From assembly GCA_934193515.1 (NCBI GenBank), contig CAKPVJ010000003.1:62001-126000 (forward strand): a stretch of DNA of 64,000 bases. The letters run 5' to 3'. Source of the DNA: an uncultured Megasphaera sp. Lineage in GTDB: Bacteria > Bacillota > Negativicutes > Veillonellales > Megasphaeraceae. The notes beneath the pieces are model-generated. The model did not search any database and was not told the DNA's origin. It was given only the letters and a program-made list of their open reading frames with translations. Every line of letters starts with the position of its first letter. Within the stretch, counting starts at the first letter, position 1. The translations under genes and the position numbers were made by a program. Positions 7,547 through 17,078 of the stretch are shown here, in pieces.

Positions 7547-8409
7547 CGCAGGAAGAACGGGATAAACGGATGGCTGCCGCTATATCCATCGGCCTGCATG
7601 TGATTGTGTTTGGCTTACTGGCAGCCGGCGGCATGTTCACCTTTCTGCAAAGCCATTCTCAGGCGCCGCCTGTGGATGTAACCGTATACAATGAAGAGTC
7701 ACAAGATGATACACCGGCAGCCGGCAATGGCGAACCCGCTTCTAACGGCGGTGGCGGCAGCGGTGAAACGTATCATATGCCGCAGGAAAACATGCCGACG
7801 ATTAGTGAATCCTATACGCAGGAAGTACAGGAACAGCGGGAAATCAAAAAAGTCATGCAAACGCAGGGCATCAGTGAAGAAAAAGCCAAAGCCATCGTTG
7901 CGGCCAAAAGCGATGCCGAAAAGCCGGCGGCAGATGCTGTTTCCGGCAATACTCATCCTGGCGATACTGTAGCAGGTGATACGGCGGCAGGCGATGGTTC
8001 CAGCGGCCCCGGCGGCACAGAAGGATCGGGAAACAACCCGAATGCGGCGCCGGGATTGGGAACGGATGCAAACGGCAATCCCAATGGCGGTGACCCGAAT
8101 GGGGACCGGCACAGCGAAGGCAGACGGCCGGCCACGAAGGCTCGTTTGATTTCGCAGCCCGATGTCAATTCCTATTACCCGCAGGAGTTGCGGCAGAAAA
8201 ATATTACCGGGACGGTGACGGTTCATGTCGTCATTACGGCAGATGGTACCGTAAGCAGTGCGTCTGTGAGCGGCTCGTCGGGCTATGCGGCAATGGATGC
8301 CGCGGCCGTGCAGATTGCCTACCAATGCCAGTACGAACCGGCACGCAATGAGCAGGGTGAAGCCGTTGCGGCAGAACGCAATTTGAGTATACCGTTTGTA
8401 TTACAATAA
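7543..8409 (+). CDS. tonB: TonB energy transducer
   Basis: 288 residues with a GTG start overlapping the exbD stop. An N-terminal membrane anchor (about 13-34) leads into a long low-complexity linker rich in Gly, Asn, Asp, Ala and Pro, not the classical Pro-Glu/Pro-Lys repeats. The C-terminal TonB domain (about 208-288) is clear: YYPQELRQKNITGTVTVHVV, the SGYAAMDAAAV helix and YEPA. It spans the periplasm and opens the outer-membrane receptor encoded next. Identity is firm from the C-terminal fold motifs and gene order. Confidence 0.92.
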   Translation: MTQEERDKRMAAAISIGLHVIVFGLLAAGGMFTFLQSHSQAPPVDVTVYNEESQDDTPAAGNGEPASNGGGGSGETYHMPQENMPTISESYTQEVQEQREIKKVMQTQGISEEKAKAIVAAKSDAEKPAADAVSGNTHPGDTVAGDTAAGDGSSGPGGTEGSGNNPNAAPGLGTDANGNPNGGDPNGDRHSEGRRPATKARLISQPDVNSYYPQELRQKNITGTVTVHVVITADGTVSSASVSGSSGYAAMDAAAVQIAYQCQYEPARNEQGEAVAAERNLSIPFVLQ

Positions 8410-8461
8410 ATTGCAGCATGACAGTCCATTTAAGTATTCGATTACAAGGGGGAGTTTTTTT

Positions 8462-10363
8462 ATGATACGCAATAAGGCATTACTTTCATGCATTTGCCTT
8501 TCCATGGCAGGAAGCCTGGGCATATGGGCAGCAGATACGACAGAGTATGATACCGATACGATTGTCGTTACGGCGAAGCGGTATGAAGCACCTAAGCCGC
8601 AGCAAACGGCACTGCCTGTCACCACGCAGATTCAAAAACAGCAGTCCAACATGACCGTTGTAACGGCGAAAGATATTGAAAAGAATAACTATACGACGAC
8701 ACAGGAAGTTTTAAAAAATATCAATGGCGTTACGATGACAGAACAAGTACCGGGTACATCGGCGTATATTCGATTAAACGGTGACGACCGAGTATTACTC
8801 TTAGTAGACGGCCAGGCTATTACGAATGCCCAAAGTGCCGCATACGGACGTGGTACGACTGATTTGCAAACATTGCCGGGGGCTGAAAATATCGATCATA
8901 TTGAAGTTACCAAAGGCAGTGGTTCTGTCAAATACGGCAGTGGAGCTGTTGGCGGCGTTATTAATATTGTGACTAAAAAAGGACAGGAAAACAAAACGAC
9001 GTTAGATGTCAATACCGGTTCTTGGGGAACACACAATTATACTCTGACAAATGGCGGCAGTCATGGAAACACATCATGGTATGTAACGGGTGGTATAAGC
9101 CATCGCAATTATTATAAATTTAACGATACGGCATATACTGCAGACAAAAGCCGCGGCGATTACAATAAAGACTTCCTGACGGCCCGTATTGATCAAAAAT
9201 TGAATGACAGCAGTTCTCTTACTTTTAACGTCGTTCATACCCAGTTTGACGGACATGCGACTAATATTATTAAGACAAAAAACAAAGTGCCTATTTGGCC
9301 GTATGAAATTGGTAATAAAAAAGTAGAACGGCTGAATAATAATTATAATGTAACCTATCATTTTGGAGAAAATACGGCAACGCCTGGTTTTATTCGATAT
9401 TTTAATGATTATTCTGCTAATCTTTGGACAAATCATTTCCATTCCCGCACACAGGGGATTCAGGCTGAAAATAGTTGGAAATTAGGAACGAATCAAATCT
9501 TGACAGGCGGCGTGGAATGGACGAAAGATGAAGGTTCCAATACGGAAGCTAGATATATAGATAAAAAACGCACCAACCGAGCTGCGTATTTGGAAGACAG
9601 CATTACAACAGGCAAACTTACTGTTACGCCGGGGATTCGTATTGATGACAACAGCCAGTTTGGTACACATAAAACGCCGCGCATTGCGCTAAACTATCAG
9701 GCTAATAATAAATTTAACGTGTATGCAAACTGGAGCCGGGTTTTTGCGGCACCGAAACTCAATGATTTGTATTACACAACAAAAACGTCAAAAGGTAACC
9801 CGGATTTAAATCCGGAAACAGGCTATACGCAAAATATCGGATTTTCGTATCAACAGGATCCTAAAACAGCATTTACTGTTAATTTCTTCCGCAGTGGTAT
9901 TGACAATGCCATTCGTTGGGAAGGCAGAGGAACAGGTCATGCTAACGTTAGAAACTTAAACAGAGAAGAAAAACGGGGCATGGAATTGTCCATGAACAAG
10001 ACGATTAATGACAGCTGGGATTATGAACTGGGATATTCTTATATTCATGCCAAAATTGATGAAGGCAAGGGACTTCATTTTGATACGACTTTCAATCGTC
10101 CGAACGGATATCATGCAGGACTTCATTTCCATCACGATGCATGGAAAGCCAATGTGCTCATGAATGCCGGAACGGGACGCAATGACACATATTATCTCCA
10201 TGATTCGTATATTACCTGGGATGCTAATGTCAGCTATGATGTAACCAAAAATCTGACATTGTATACTCAAGTCAGCAACTTAACCAACGAAGGCTATGAT
10301 ATGTATTATACGTATCCGTCTGCCGGCCGCTGCTGGTTGTTTGGTGCTAAATACACCTTCTAG
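8462..10363 (+). CDS. btuB: TonB-dependent outer-membrane cobalamin receptor (BtuB-like)
   Basis: 633 residues from the ATG at 8462, chosen because it follows GGGGGAG and opens with a signal peptide (about 1-24). The TonB box DTIVVTAKR (32-40) comes next, then the plug domain (VLLLVDGQAIT, IDHIEVTKGSGSVKYGSGAV, GGVINIVTKKG). A beta-barrel of alternating polar/aromatic strands ends in the terminal aromatic GAKYTF needed for outer-membrane insertion. Vitamin B12 as substrate is inferred from the riboswitch upstream and btuFCD downstream; a siderophore is the alternative. It confirms a diderm cell. Confidence 0.9.
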   Translation: MIRNKALLSCICLSMAGSLGIWAADTTEYDTDTIVVTAKRYEAPKPQQTALPVTTQIQKQQSNMTVVTAKDIEKNNYTTTQEVLKNINGVTMTEQVPGTSAYIRLNGDDRVLLLVDGQAITNAQSAAYGRGTTDLQTLPGAENIDHIEVTKGSGSVKYGSGAVGGVINIVTKKGQENKTTLDVNTGSWGTHNYTLTNGGSHGNTSWYVTGGISHRNYYKFNDTAYTADKSRGDYNKDFLTARIDQKLNDSSSLTFNVVHTQFDGHATNIIKTKNKVPIWPYEIGNKKVERLNNNYNVTYHFGENTATPGFIRYFNDYSANLWTNHFHSRTQGIQAENSWKLGTNQILTGGVEWTKDEGSNTEARYIDKKRTNRAAYLEDSITTGKLTVTPGIRIDDNSQFGTHKTPRIALNYQANNKFNVYANWSRVFAAPKLNDLYYTTKTSKGNPDLNPETGYTQNIGFSYQQDPKTAFTVNFFRSGIDNAIRWEGRGTGHANVRNLNREEKRGMELSMNKTINDSWDYELGYSYIHAKIDEGKGLHFDTTFNRPNGYHAGLHFHHDAWKANVLMNAGTGRNDTYYLHDSYITWDANVSYDVTKNLTLYTQVSNLTNEGYDMYYTYPSAGRCWLFGAKYTF

Positions 10364-10435
10364 TATTAGGAAAAACGCAATATGGTGATAGTGACAAGCT
10401 GTCATATAAAGTTTGTCTGAATGTAGTATTACATG

Positions 10436-10472
10436 GGAGAAAGCTGTCGTCTAGTACGATGGCTTCTTCTCC
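10436..10472 (+). other. Hairpin between btuB and btuF
   Basis: GGAGAAAGCTGTCG (10436-10449) pairs with CGATGGCTTCTTCTCC (10457-10472) with a two-base bulge and G-U pairs. No T-tract follows, so it is more likely a processing or stability element in the 139-base gap than a terminator. Confidence 0.6.
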
Positions 10473-10502
10473 TGATTTGGCAGGAAGGGGCAGGTAACGT
10501 AT

Positions 10503-11474
10503 ATGAAAAAATGGTTAATGAGTTTATGTCTTTGTATCTGCATGGCGGCTGTAGGACTCAGCGGCTGTACGCCGCAGAATGCAGCGACGACGGCCAATAG
10601 CTCGCAAAGCAAAGGGGTATATGCTGAGATTACGGATGATGCGGGCCGTACGGTTACGCTCAAAGAAAAGCCGCAGCGCGTTGTCGTCTTATCGACGTCT
10701 ATTTTGAATTTTGCAGCGGCTGTTGATGGCGATGTGGCAGGCAGAGCGACGGTCAAATCGGAAGACGCATCGATTGCCGACAAATATAAAGATGTCCCCG
10801 AGGTCGGGCCGGTATATAATGTCAGCGCTGAAAAAGTCATGGAATTAAAGCCGGATTTGGTTATTGCGAGCGCCAAACAGCATCAAAAACTGATTCCGAT
10901 TTTGGAACAAAACCATATCCCTGTTATTGCCTTAAAGAGCAAATCCTACGACGATGTCAAGCGCAATATGGAAATCATTGGCCAAGTCTACGGCAAAGAA
11001 GATGCGGCCAAAGCGAAAATCAGCGAAATGGATACAGAAATTGCCGCTATCGTAGATAAACTGCCGCAGGAAAAGAAGAAAATCGCTATTATTTATGCTA
11101 CGCCGAGTGCCGTATCGGTACAGCTCCCTAGCAGCATTGCCGGCAATGTAGCGGACATTCTCCATTTTGAAAACGTCGCTTCTGCTGTACAGCAAGACGC
11201 CAAAGGTGCTGAAAAAGTGCCGTACAGCATGGAAGCGTTAGTAGAACAAAATCCGGATATTATTTTCTTTACATCGATGGGACAAAAAGATAAAATAGAG
11301 AAAAGACTCCAGGAAGATGTCAAGAGCAATCCTGCTTGGGGGACGCTGCGCGCCGTCCAGGAAGGACAGGTATACGTACTGCCGGAAAATTACTTCTTGC
11401 TCAACCCAGGGTTGGATTACCCGAAAGCCATAGCATATATGGCGAAACTTGTTTATCCAGAGGTATATAAATGA
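10503..11474 (+). CDS. btuF: Corrinoid ABC transporter substrate-binding lipoprotein
   Basis: 323 residues. The N-terminus is a lipoprotein signal ending in the lipobox GLSGC (C22). The mature part is a class III periplasmic binding protein: ITDDAGRTVTLKEKPQRVVV, then VGPVYNVSAEKVMELKPDLVIAS in lobe one, a long connecting helix, and DIIFFTSMG in lobe two. It should capture B12 delivered by the outer-membrane receptor and hand it to BtuCD. The family also binds haem and ferric siderophores; B12 is inferred from its place between the riboswitch-led genes and cbi. It overlaps btuC by four bases. Confidence 0.88.
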   Translation: MKKWLMSLCLCICMAAVGLSGCTPQNAATTANSSQSKGVYAEITDDAGRTVTLKEKPQRVVVLSTSILNFAAAVDGDVAGRATVKSEDASIADKYKDVPEVGPVYNVSAEKVMELKPDLVIASAKQHQKLIPILEQNHIPVIALKSKSYDDVKRNMEIIGQVYGKEDAAKAKISEMDTEIAAIVDKLPQEKKKIAIIYATPSAVSVQLPSSIAGNVADILHFENVASAVQQDAKGAEKVPYSMEALVEQNPDIIFFTSMGQKDKIEKRLQEDVKSNPAWGTLRAVQEGQVYVLPENYFLLNPGLDYPKAIAYMAKLVYPEVYK

Positions 11475-12472
11475 ATCGAATACTAGCGGGAACTTCCCGC
11501 ACAGCTTGGCGATGGGCAATGCTCATCGTTTTTGCTGTATCTGCCCTTTTGGGAATTACGCTGTCTGTAGGCGCTGGTGCTGCCTCTATTCCTATCCACA
11601 AAGTGCTGCAGATACTGATCTTTCCGACGGCAAATATGGCAGACCAAATTGTTTGGAATCTGCGGCTGCCCCGTGCGTTGACAGGGGCGATGGTAGGTGT
11701 TAATTTAGCAGTATCCGGAGCGATTTTGCAGGCCGTCATGCGCAATCCGCTGGCTGACCCGCATATTATCGGTATTTCAGCCGGCGCCGGCATTACGGGA
11801 ATTTTGGTGCTGGTCGTCCTGCCGGCATGGATGTATCTGATTACGCCGGCCGCTTTTCTCGGTGCTATGACGGCAGCCGTTTTGATTTACGTATTGGCGT
11901 GGAAAAATGGTATCAAGCCAGTGCGGATTATTTTGGCAGGCGTAGCGGTATCGGCCTTTTTGAGTGCCGGGATTTCCGGCATCCTTATTTTTTACAGCGA
12001 CAGAGTGCATGGCGCGCTCATGTGGATGGTAGGCGGCCTGGCTGCGCGCAGCTGGGATGATGCGACGATGATTGCGCCGTATGCAGCTGTAGGCATCGTG
12101 CTGGCTCTTTGGGGCTCATATTATCTCAACATGCTGCAGCTGGGCGATGACATGGCTCGGAGTCTGGGCGTCAATATTGAACGGACGCGTGTATGTCTGA
12201 CAGCGGTAGCGGCACTGTTGGCAGCCAGTGCGGTCAGTGTGGCCGGGCTGCTGGGGTTTGTCGGCCTGATTGTGCCCCATATCGTGCGCCTTTTGGTGGG
12301 AACGGATTACCGTTATATTATTCCCGGTTCAGTGCTGTTGGGAGCGGCAGTAGTGACGCTGAGTGATATCGTGGCGCGGGTATTGTTTGCGCCGATAGAA
12401 CTGCCTGTAGGTCTGATTATGGCCTTTATCGGCGCGCCGTTCTTTTTGTTTTTGCTGAGAAGGGAAGTGTAG
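11471..12472 (+). CDS. btuC: Corrinoid ABC transporter permease (FecCD family)
   Basis: A 333-residue FecCD-family permease with about ten membrane helices. Typical blocks are LRLPRALTGAMVGVNLAVSGAILQAVMRNPLADPHIIGISAGAG near the N-terminus (LADPHIIGIS is the diagnostic core) and LLGFVGLIVPHIVRLLVG near the C-terminus. It dimerises in the inner membrane over BtuD. The ATG overlaps the btuF stop (ATGA), showing tight coupling. btuD follows after three bases. Confidence 0.92.
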   Translation: MNRILAGTSRTAWRWAMLIVFAVSALLGITLSVGAGAASIPIHKVLQILIFPTANMADQIVWNLRLPRALTGAMVGVNLAVSGAILQAVMRNPLADPHIIGISAGAGITGILVLVVLPAWMYLITPAAFLGAMTAAVLIYVLAWKNGIKPVRIILAGVAVSAFLSAGISGILIFYSDRVHGALMWMVGGLAARSWDDATMIAPYAAVGIVLALWGSYYLNMLQLGDDMARSLGVNIERTRVCLTAVAALLAASAVSVAGLLGFVGLIVPHIVRLLVGTDYRYIIPGSVLLGAAVVTLSDIVARVLFAPIELPVGLIMAFIGAPFFLFLLRREV

Positions 12473-12475
12473 GCA

Positions 12476-13297
12476 GTGGAAGCAGCCATCCGAGTGGAGC
12501 ATCTTTCCGTTGCGATAGGCAAAAAGGAAATTCTTCACGATATACATATGGAAATTCCTAAAGGCGGCATCATTTCTATTATTGGCCCGAACGGCTGCGG
12601 CAAAAGTACGCTGCTGAAAGCTATGAGCCGCATGCTTCAGCCTAAAGAAGGGCATGTTTATGTTTATGGAAAAGATATACGTTCTTTTGGGCGCAAAGAA
12701 CTGGCACGGCAGATTGCCGTACTGCCGCAGATTCATCAGGCTCCCAATGACGTGACGGTAGAGGATTTGGTGCAGATGGGACGCTTTCCCTATCGGACGC
12801 TGTACCGTTCGTTTTCAGCAGAAGATGCCCGTTATGTCGATAAAGCCTTGTATGCCGTGCAGATGCATACGCGCAAAACCGAACTGGTGCAGCATCTGTC
12901 CGGCGGGGAGCAGCAGCGTGTCTGGTTGGCAGTACTGCTGGCACAGCGGTCCTCCATTTTGTTTTTGGACGAGCCTACGACGTATTTGGACATACAGCAT
13001 CAATTACGCATGATGAAACTGCTGGGGCATATCAATGAAAAATTGGGACTGACCATTGTCATTGTGCTGCATGACATGAATCAGGCCCTGCAGTATACGA
13101 ATTATGTCATTGCCATGAACGAAGGCCGCATTGTTGCTGCCGGACAGCCGCAGACCGTGATTACGCCGCAGCTGATACAGTCGGTGTTTCATGTTCATGC
13201 CGATATAGTGACGACGCAGAGCGGACAGCAGGCAATCGTGCCGGTGGGCTTGGATAAGGAGGGACAGTATGGACGCCTTCACCATAAAAGACGGTAA
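12476..13297 (+). CDS. btuD: Corrinoid ABC transporter ATP-binding protein
   Basis: 273 residues from a GTG start. Walker A GPNGCGKST is near residue 40, Q-loop IAVLPQ, signature LSGGEQQRVW near 141, Walker B ILFLDEPTTYLD, and the switch His in IVLHDMNQ. It powers import through BtuC. The last 29 bases overlap the start of cbiD in another frame, so transport and biosynthesis genes are physically fused into one transcript. The closest family is FepC/BtuD-type ATPases. Confidence 0.92.
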   Translation: MEAAIRVEHLSVAIGKKEILHDIHMEIPKGGIISIIGPNGCGKSTLLKAMSRMLQPKEGHVYVYGKDIRSFGRKELARQIAVLPQIHQAPNDVTVEDLVQMGRFPYRTLYRSFSAEDARYVDKALYAVQMHTRKTELVQHLSGGEQQRVWLAVLLAQRSSILFLDEPTTYLDIQHQLRMMKLLGHINEKLGLTIVIVLHDMNQALQYTNYVIAMNEGRIVAAGQPQTVITPQLIQSVFHVHADIVTTQSGQQAIVPVGLDKEGQYGRLHHKRR

Positions 13298-14408
13298 AAA
13301 GCTGCGGTGCGGCTATACGACCGGGACGTGTGCCGCAGCCGCTTCTAAAGCAGCGGCCGTCATGGTCCTGACAGGCCGGGCGATATCGACCGTGACGGTG
13401 AAGACGCCCAAAGGAATTGTCTTGTCGCTGGAACTGGAAGATATTTCCCTGCAGCCTCATGCCGTATCCTGTGCGGTGCGCAAGGATGCCGGCGATGACC
13501 CGGATATTACCAACGGCATGTTGGTATACAGCACAGTAGAACGAATAGACAGCGGCATAGAAATCTGCGGCGGCCGCGGCGTAGGCCGCGTTACCAAGGC
13601 AGGATTGGCCTGCCGGCCCGGTGACTGGGCTATCAACCCGACACCGCGCCGCATGATACGGGAAGCATTGCAGGATACAGCTGCCGGCCTGGGCTATACA
13701 GGCGGCTTCCGTGTTACGATTTCGCTGCCCGACGGCGAAGAACTGGCCAAGAAAACGTTTAATCCCCGGTTGGGTATCGAAGGCGGCTTATCTATTTTGG
13801 GTACATCCGGGATTGTCGAGCCCATGAGTGAACAGGCTCTTGTCGATACGATTCATACGGAAATGGATGCGCGGCGCGCTGCCGGCAATACGCATTTACT
13901 CGCTTTTTTTGGCAATTATGGCGTGGATTTCAGCCGGGATACGCTGCAGCTGGACGTATCACAGCGCGTGACGATTAGCAACTATGTCGGTGAAATGCTG
14001 GATTATGCCGTATACAAAGGATTTCATGACGTACTGCTTATCGGGCATATCGGCAAGCTGGTCAAAGTGGGACAGGGCATTATGAATACGCATTCCCGCT
14101 GTGCCGACGGCAGAACGACGCTGCTGGCCTTGACGGCAATGCTCCAAGGTGCGGATGCGGCCGTAGGCCAGGCTGTGTATGACAGCATTACGACAGACGA
14201 AGCCCTGCGGATTTTGCAGGAACATCAGTTGCTGGAATCCGTGATGGCTGCCGTTTGTGATAAAATAGAATATTATATGAACCAGCGCGTGCATCAGCAG
14301 CTGGTGACAGGTGCTATTATTTTTTCCAATGTCTATGGCGTGCTGGGATGTACGTCACAGGCAAAACAGTTAATCACGTATCAACAACACAGGGAGGACC
14401 ACCGATGA
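13269..14408 (+). CDS. cbiD: Cobalt-precorrin-5B (C1)-methyltransferase
   Basis: 379 residues, the usual CbiD length. The family signature LRCGYTTGTCAAAASKAAA opens the protein, followed by GDDPDITNG, GRGVGRVTKAGL and INPTPRRMI. A GIVEPMSEQAL block and a FGNYGVDF block occur in the second half. CbiD methylates C1 of the corrin ring in the oxygen-independent pathway, so the organism makes cobalamin anaerobically with early cobalt insertion. It starts inside btuD and overlaps cbiL by four bases. Confidence 0.95.
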   Translation: MDAFTIKDGKKLRCGYTTGTCAAAASKAAAVMVLTGRAISTVTVKTPKGIVLSLELEDISLQPHAVSCAVRKDAGDDPDITNGMLVYSTVERIDSGIEICGGRGVGRVTKAGLACRPGDWAINPTPRRMIREALQDTAAGLGYTGGFRVTISLPDGEELAKKTFNPRLGIEGGLSILGTSGIVEPMSEQALVDTIHTEMDARRAAGNTHLLAFFGNYGVDFSRDTLQLDVSQRVTISNYVGEMLDYAVYKGFHDVLLIGHIGKLVKVGQGIMNTHSRCADGRTTLLALTAMLQGADAAVGQAVYDSITTDEALRILQEHQLLESVMAAVCDKIEYYMNQRVHQQLVTGAIIFSNVYGVLGCTSQAKQLITYQQHREDHR

Positions 14409-15118
14409 AAGGAACATTGTACTGCATAGGCGTAGGTCCGGGAGATCCGGAACTGCTTACGGTAAAAGCCGTCAAGTATATTCAAAAATGCCCGGTTTTG
14501 GCAGTCCCGCAGGGACATACCGGCGTGACGACGGCCAAGAGTATTTTACTGCAGGCCATAGAAAACGGCGCGGCTGTTGATTTGCAGGATAAACTGATTT
14601 TGACTGTTGATTTTCCCATGACGCGGGATGCGGCCGTCTTGGAAGAAGCCCATGCAGCCGGCGCGGCAGCCATAGAAGCCCAGCTGCAGCAGGGACGCGA
14701 TGTAGCGCTCATTACCTTGGGATGCCCGACAGTGTATGCGTCGAGTATTTACGTGCATCGCCGGATTCATGACGATGGCTATGCGACAGAAATCATTCCG
14801 GGCGTGCCGAGTTTTTGCGCAGCAGCGGCCAGACTGCAGCAGCCTCTTTGTGAACAAGACGAACCGCTGACGATTATTCCAGGCGGGCGCAAAGACAGAA
14901 AGTCCCTGTTATCCGCACCGGGCAGCAAAATTATCATGAAGCCGTCCGGCCCGTTTGCTTCCTTAAAGCAGGATTTGCAGGACACGCAGCAGCTGGCAGA
15001 CACGGCGATGATAGAACGCTGCGGCCTGCAGGGAGAAACGATATATCATTCACTGGATGATGTAGAACGTACGGCATATTTTTCCGTACTTCTCGTCAAA
15101 GAAAAGAAAGAGGTATAG
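14405..15118 (+). CDS. cbiL: Cobalt-precorrin-2 C20-methyltransferase
   Basis: 237 residues from the ATG at 14405; an in-frame ATG 57 bases upstream lies inside cbiD and lacks a good ribosome site, whereas GGAGG precedes 14405. Tetrapyrrole methylase blocks are present: LYCIGVGPGDPELLTVKAV, VALITLGCPTVYASSIY and IIPGVPSFCAAAARL. CPTVYASSIYVHRRI followed by IPGVPSF is typical of CbiL/CobI. It adds the C20 methyl using S-adenosylmethionine. An 86-base gap with a hairpin separates it from cbiF. Confidence 0.92.
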   Translation: MKGTLYCIGVGPGDPELLTVKAVKYIQKCPVLAVPQGHTGVTTAKSILLQAIENGAAVDLQDKLILTVDFPMTRDAAVLEEAHAAGAAAIEAQLQQGRDVALITLGCPTVYASSIYVHRRIHDDGYATEIIPGVPSFCAAAARLQQPLCEQDEPLTIIPGGRKDRKSLLSAPGSKIIMKPSGPFASLKQDLQDTQQLADTAMIERCGLQGETIYHSLDDVERTAYFSVLLVKEKKEV

Positions 15119-15152
15119 CATTACTATTTGGAGTTTTTATTGTCAGGACATG

Positions 15153-15179
15153 ATAGCAGGCATTTTGGCTGCCTGCTAT
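15153..15179 (+). other. Perfect hairpin between cbiL and cbiF
   Basis: ATAGCAGGCA (15153-15162) and TGCCTGCTAT (15170-15179) form a perfect 10-bp stem with a seven-base loop. There is no T-tract, so readthrough is expected. It may stabilise or mark a processing site in the long message. Confidence 0.6.
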
Positions 15180-15204
15180 GATATCGTAAGAAAGCAGGGA
15201 TAGC

Positions 15205-15987
15205 ATGGTTTATTTTGTAGGCGCAGGTCCCGGTGCCGTCGATTTGATTACTGTCAGGGGCAAACACCTTTTGGAAACTGCCGATGTCATTATCTATGCC
15301 GGTTCTTTAGTTAATCCGCAGCTGCTGGACTATGCCCGGCCTGCCTGCCGCATCTATGACAGCGCAGGCATGACGTTGGAAGAGGTCATTGCCGTCATAG
15401 AAAAAGCGGAACAACGGGGACATATGGTGGTGCGGCTTCACACGGGAGATCCGTCTATTTATGGCGCCATCCGGGAACAGATGGATATTTTGCGGGAAAA
15501 ACAGATTCCCTTTGAAGTCGTGCCGGGAGTCAGCTCGTTTTGTGCAGCAGCTGCCGCCGTGCAGGCAGAATATACGTTGCCTCATGTCAGCCAGTCTGTG
15601 ATTATTACGCGCATGGAAGGCAGAACGCCCGTGCCGGACAAGCAAAAGATTGCTGACTACGCAGCGCATGGCGCGACAATGGTTATTTTTTTGAGTGCCA
15701 GCTTGCTGGAAAAGCTGCAGGCTGAACTCATGAAGGGCGGCTATAACGGCCAAACACCGGCAGCGATTGTCTACAAGGCATCGTGGCCGGAAGAACAGGT
15801 ATACCGCTGTACGGTAGATACGCTGGCACAGACGGCAGCTGTTCATCATATTGATAAAACAGCACTTATTTTGGTGGGTTCGTTTTTGGGCTCTTCTTAT
15901 GAAAGAAGTTTGCTCTACCATCCGGCTTTTACCCATGGATACCGGCAGGCAGAACCGGAAACACAGACCTACCCGGACAAGAAATAA
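15205..15987 (+). CDS. cbiF: Cobalt-precorrin-4 C11-methyltransferase
   Basis: 260 residues. Tetrapyrrole methylase motifs are VYFVGAGPGAVDLITVRG, then DVIIYAGSLVNPQLL (diagnostic of CbiF/CobM), VVRLHTGDPSIYGAI, VVPGVSSFCAAAAAV and SVIITRMEGRTPVP. It methylates C11 of the ring. AAAGCAGGG precedes the ATG. cbiG follows after 31 bases, as expected since CbiG opens the lactone that CbiF's product carries. Confidence 0.94.
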   Translation: MVYFVGAGPGAVDLITVRGKHLLETADVIIYAGSLVNPQLLDYARPACRIYDSAGMTLEEVIAVIEKAEQRGHMVVRLHTGDPSIYGAIREQMDILREKQIPFEVVPGVSSFCAAAAAVQAEYTLPHVSQSVIITRMEGRTPVPDKQKIADYAAHGATMVIFLSASLLEKLQAELMKGGYNGQTPAAIVYKASWPEEQVYRCTVDTLAQTAAVHHIDKTALILVGSFLGSSYERSLLYHPAFTHGYRQAEPETQTYPDKK

Positions 15988-16018
15988 CGCAGATTTGCCT
16001 AGTTAAGGGGGAATCCAT

Positions 16019-17071
16019 ATGAAAGCCTTTATTTTTTCGTTTACAACAGCAGGTACGCAACTGGGGCTGCGCATTGGGACGTATTTGGCGGCCCAGAAAT
16101 GGGAGGTTGCCAACGAAACCCTGCCTAAGCTGCTTCATTTGAATACACGGCTGCAGGCTTTTCCGCTCAATCTGCAGGAAGCCGTGCGGCTGGCTATGAA
16201 AGAAGCCCAAGCGCTTATTTTTGTGGGTGCGGCGGCGATTGCCATACGGATGACGGCGCCTCATCTGCGGGGCAAAGAAAAAGATCCGGCTGTATTAGTC
16301 ATTGATGAAAAAGGGCAGTTTGTCATTCCCCTGCTGGCAGGACACATAGGCGGCGCCAACGGACTGGCACGCATGCTGGCAGCGATGCTGCACGGCCAGG
16401 CCGTCATCACGACGGCGACGGATGTCAATGATTTGTTTGCTGTCGATGAATGGGCTGCCCGTCAGGGACTTCACTTGTCATCCCTGCAGGATGCCAAACA
16501 GTTTGCCGCAGAGCTGTTGGAACGAGGTCAGGCGGGCCTGTACAGTGAATTTCCTATTGGCGGCGATATACCGGCCGGTCTGATACGTACCCAAGAAGGG
16601 CCGGTAGGCGTGGCCGTTACGGTTCATGAAGACTGTCATCCTTTTGCCAAGACGGTTACGGCATATCCTGTTATTCTGCATATTGGCATTGGCTGCAAGC
16701 GGGGAACCAGCCGGGAACGGATTGCCCAGCGTGTCGAAGAAGATATGAAGCAGATACACGTCAGCTGGCACGCTGTGGCCGATATCAGCACGATTGATAT
16801 TAAGAAAACGGAAGCAGGGCTGACTGCTTTTGCAGAGCAGCATCATCTGCCGATTCACTACTATACGGTGCGGCAGCTCAATGATGCGCCGGGGACGTTT
16901 ATGTCGTCGGATTTTGTCCGCCGCATCATAGGCACAGACAATGTATGCGAACGGGCGGCTGTCTTAGCCAGTCACGGCGGGACGCTGCTGCTGCAAAAAT
17001 CAGGAAAAGACGGCGTTACCGTCGCCATTGCTTGTGAAACATATACAGTAACATTTGACAAAAAGAGGTAA
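16019..17071 (+). CDS. cbiG: Cobalt-precorrin-5A hydrolase
   Basis: 350 residues. The middle block LIFVGAAAIAIRMTAPHL with VIDEKGQFVIPLLAGHIGGAN and ITTATDVND identifies the CbiG core domain; the C-terminal domain carries HIGIGCKRGTSRERI and the late SHGGTLLLQKSGKDGVTVA. CbiG opens the ring-A delta-lactone and removes the C20 carbon as acetaldehyde, the step that separates the anaerobic from the aerobic route. AAGGGGG lies just before the ATG. cbiH follows after seven bases. Confidence 0.94.
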   Translation: MKAFIFSFTTAGTQLGLRIGTYLAAQKWEVANETLPKLLHLNTRLQAFPLNLQEAVRLAMKEAQALIFVGAAAIAIRMTAPHLRGKEKDPAVLVIDEKGQFVIPLLAGHIGGANGLARMLAAMLHGQAVITTATDVNDLFAVDEWAARQGLHLSSLQDAKQFAAELLERGQAGLYSEFPIGGDIPAGLIRTQEGPVGVAVTVHEDCHPFAKTVTAYPVILHIGIGCKRGTSRERIAQRVEEDMKQIHVSWHAVADISTIDIKKTEAGLTAFAEQHHLPIHYYTVRQLNDAPGTFMSSDFVRRIIGTDNVCERAAVLASHGGTLLLQKSGKDGVTVAIACETYTVTFDKKR

Positions 17072-17078
17072 TACATAG

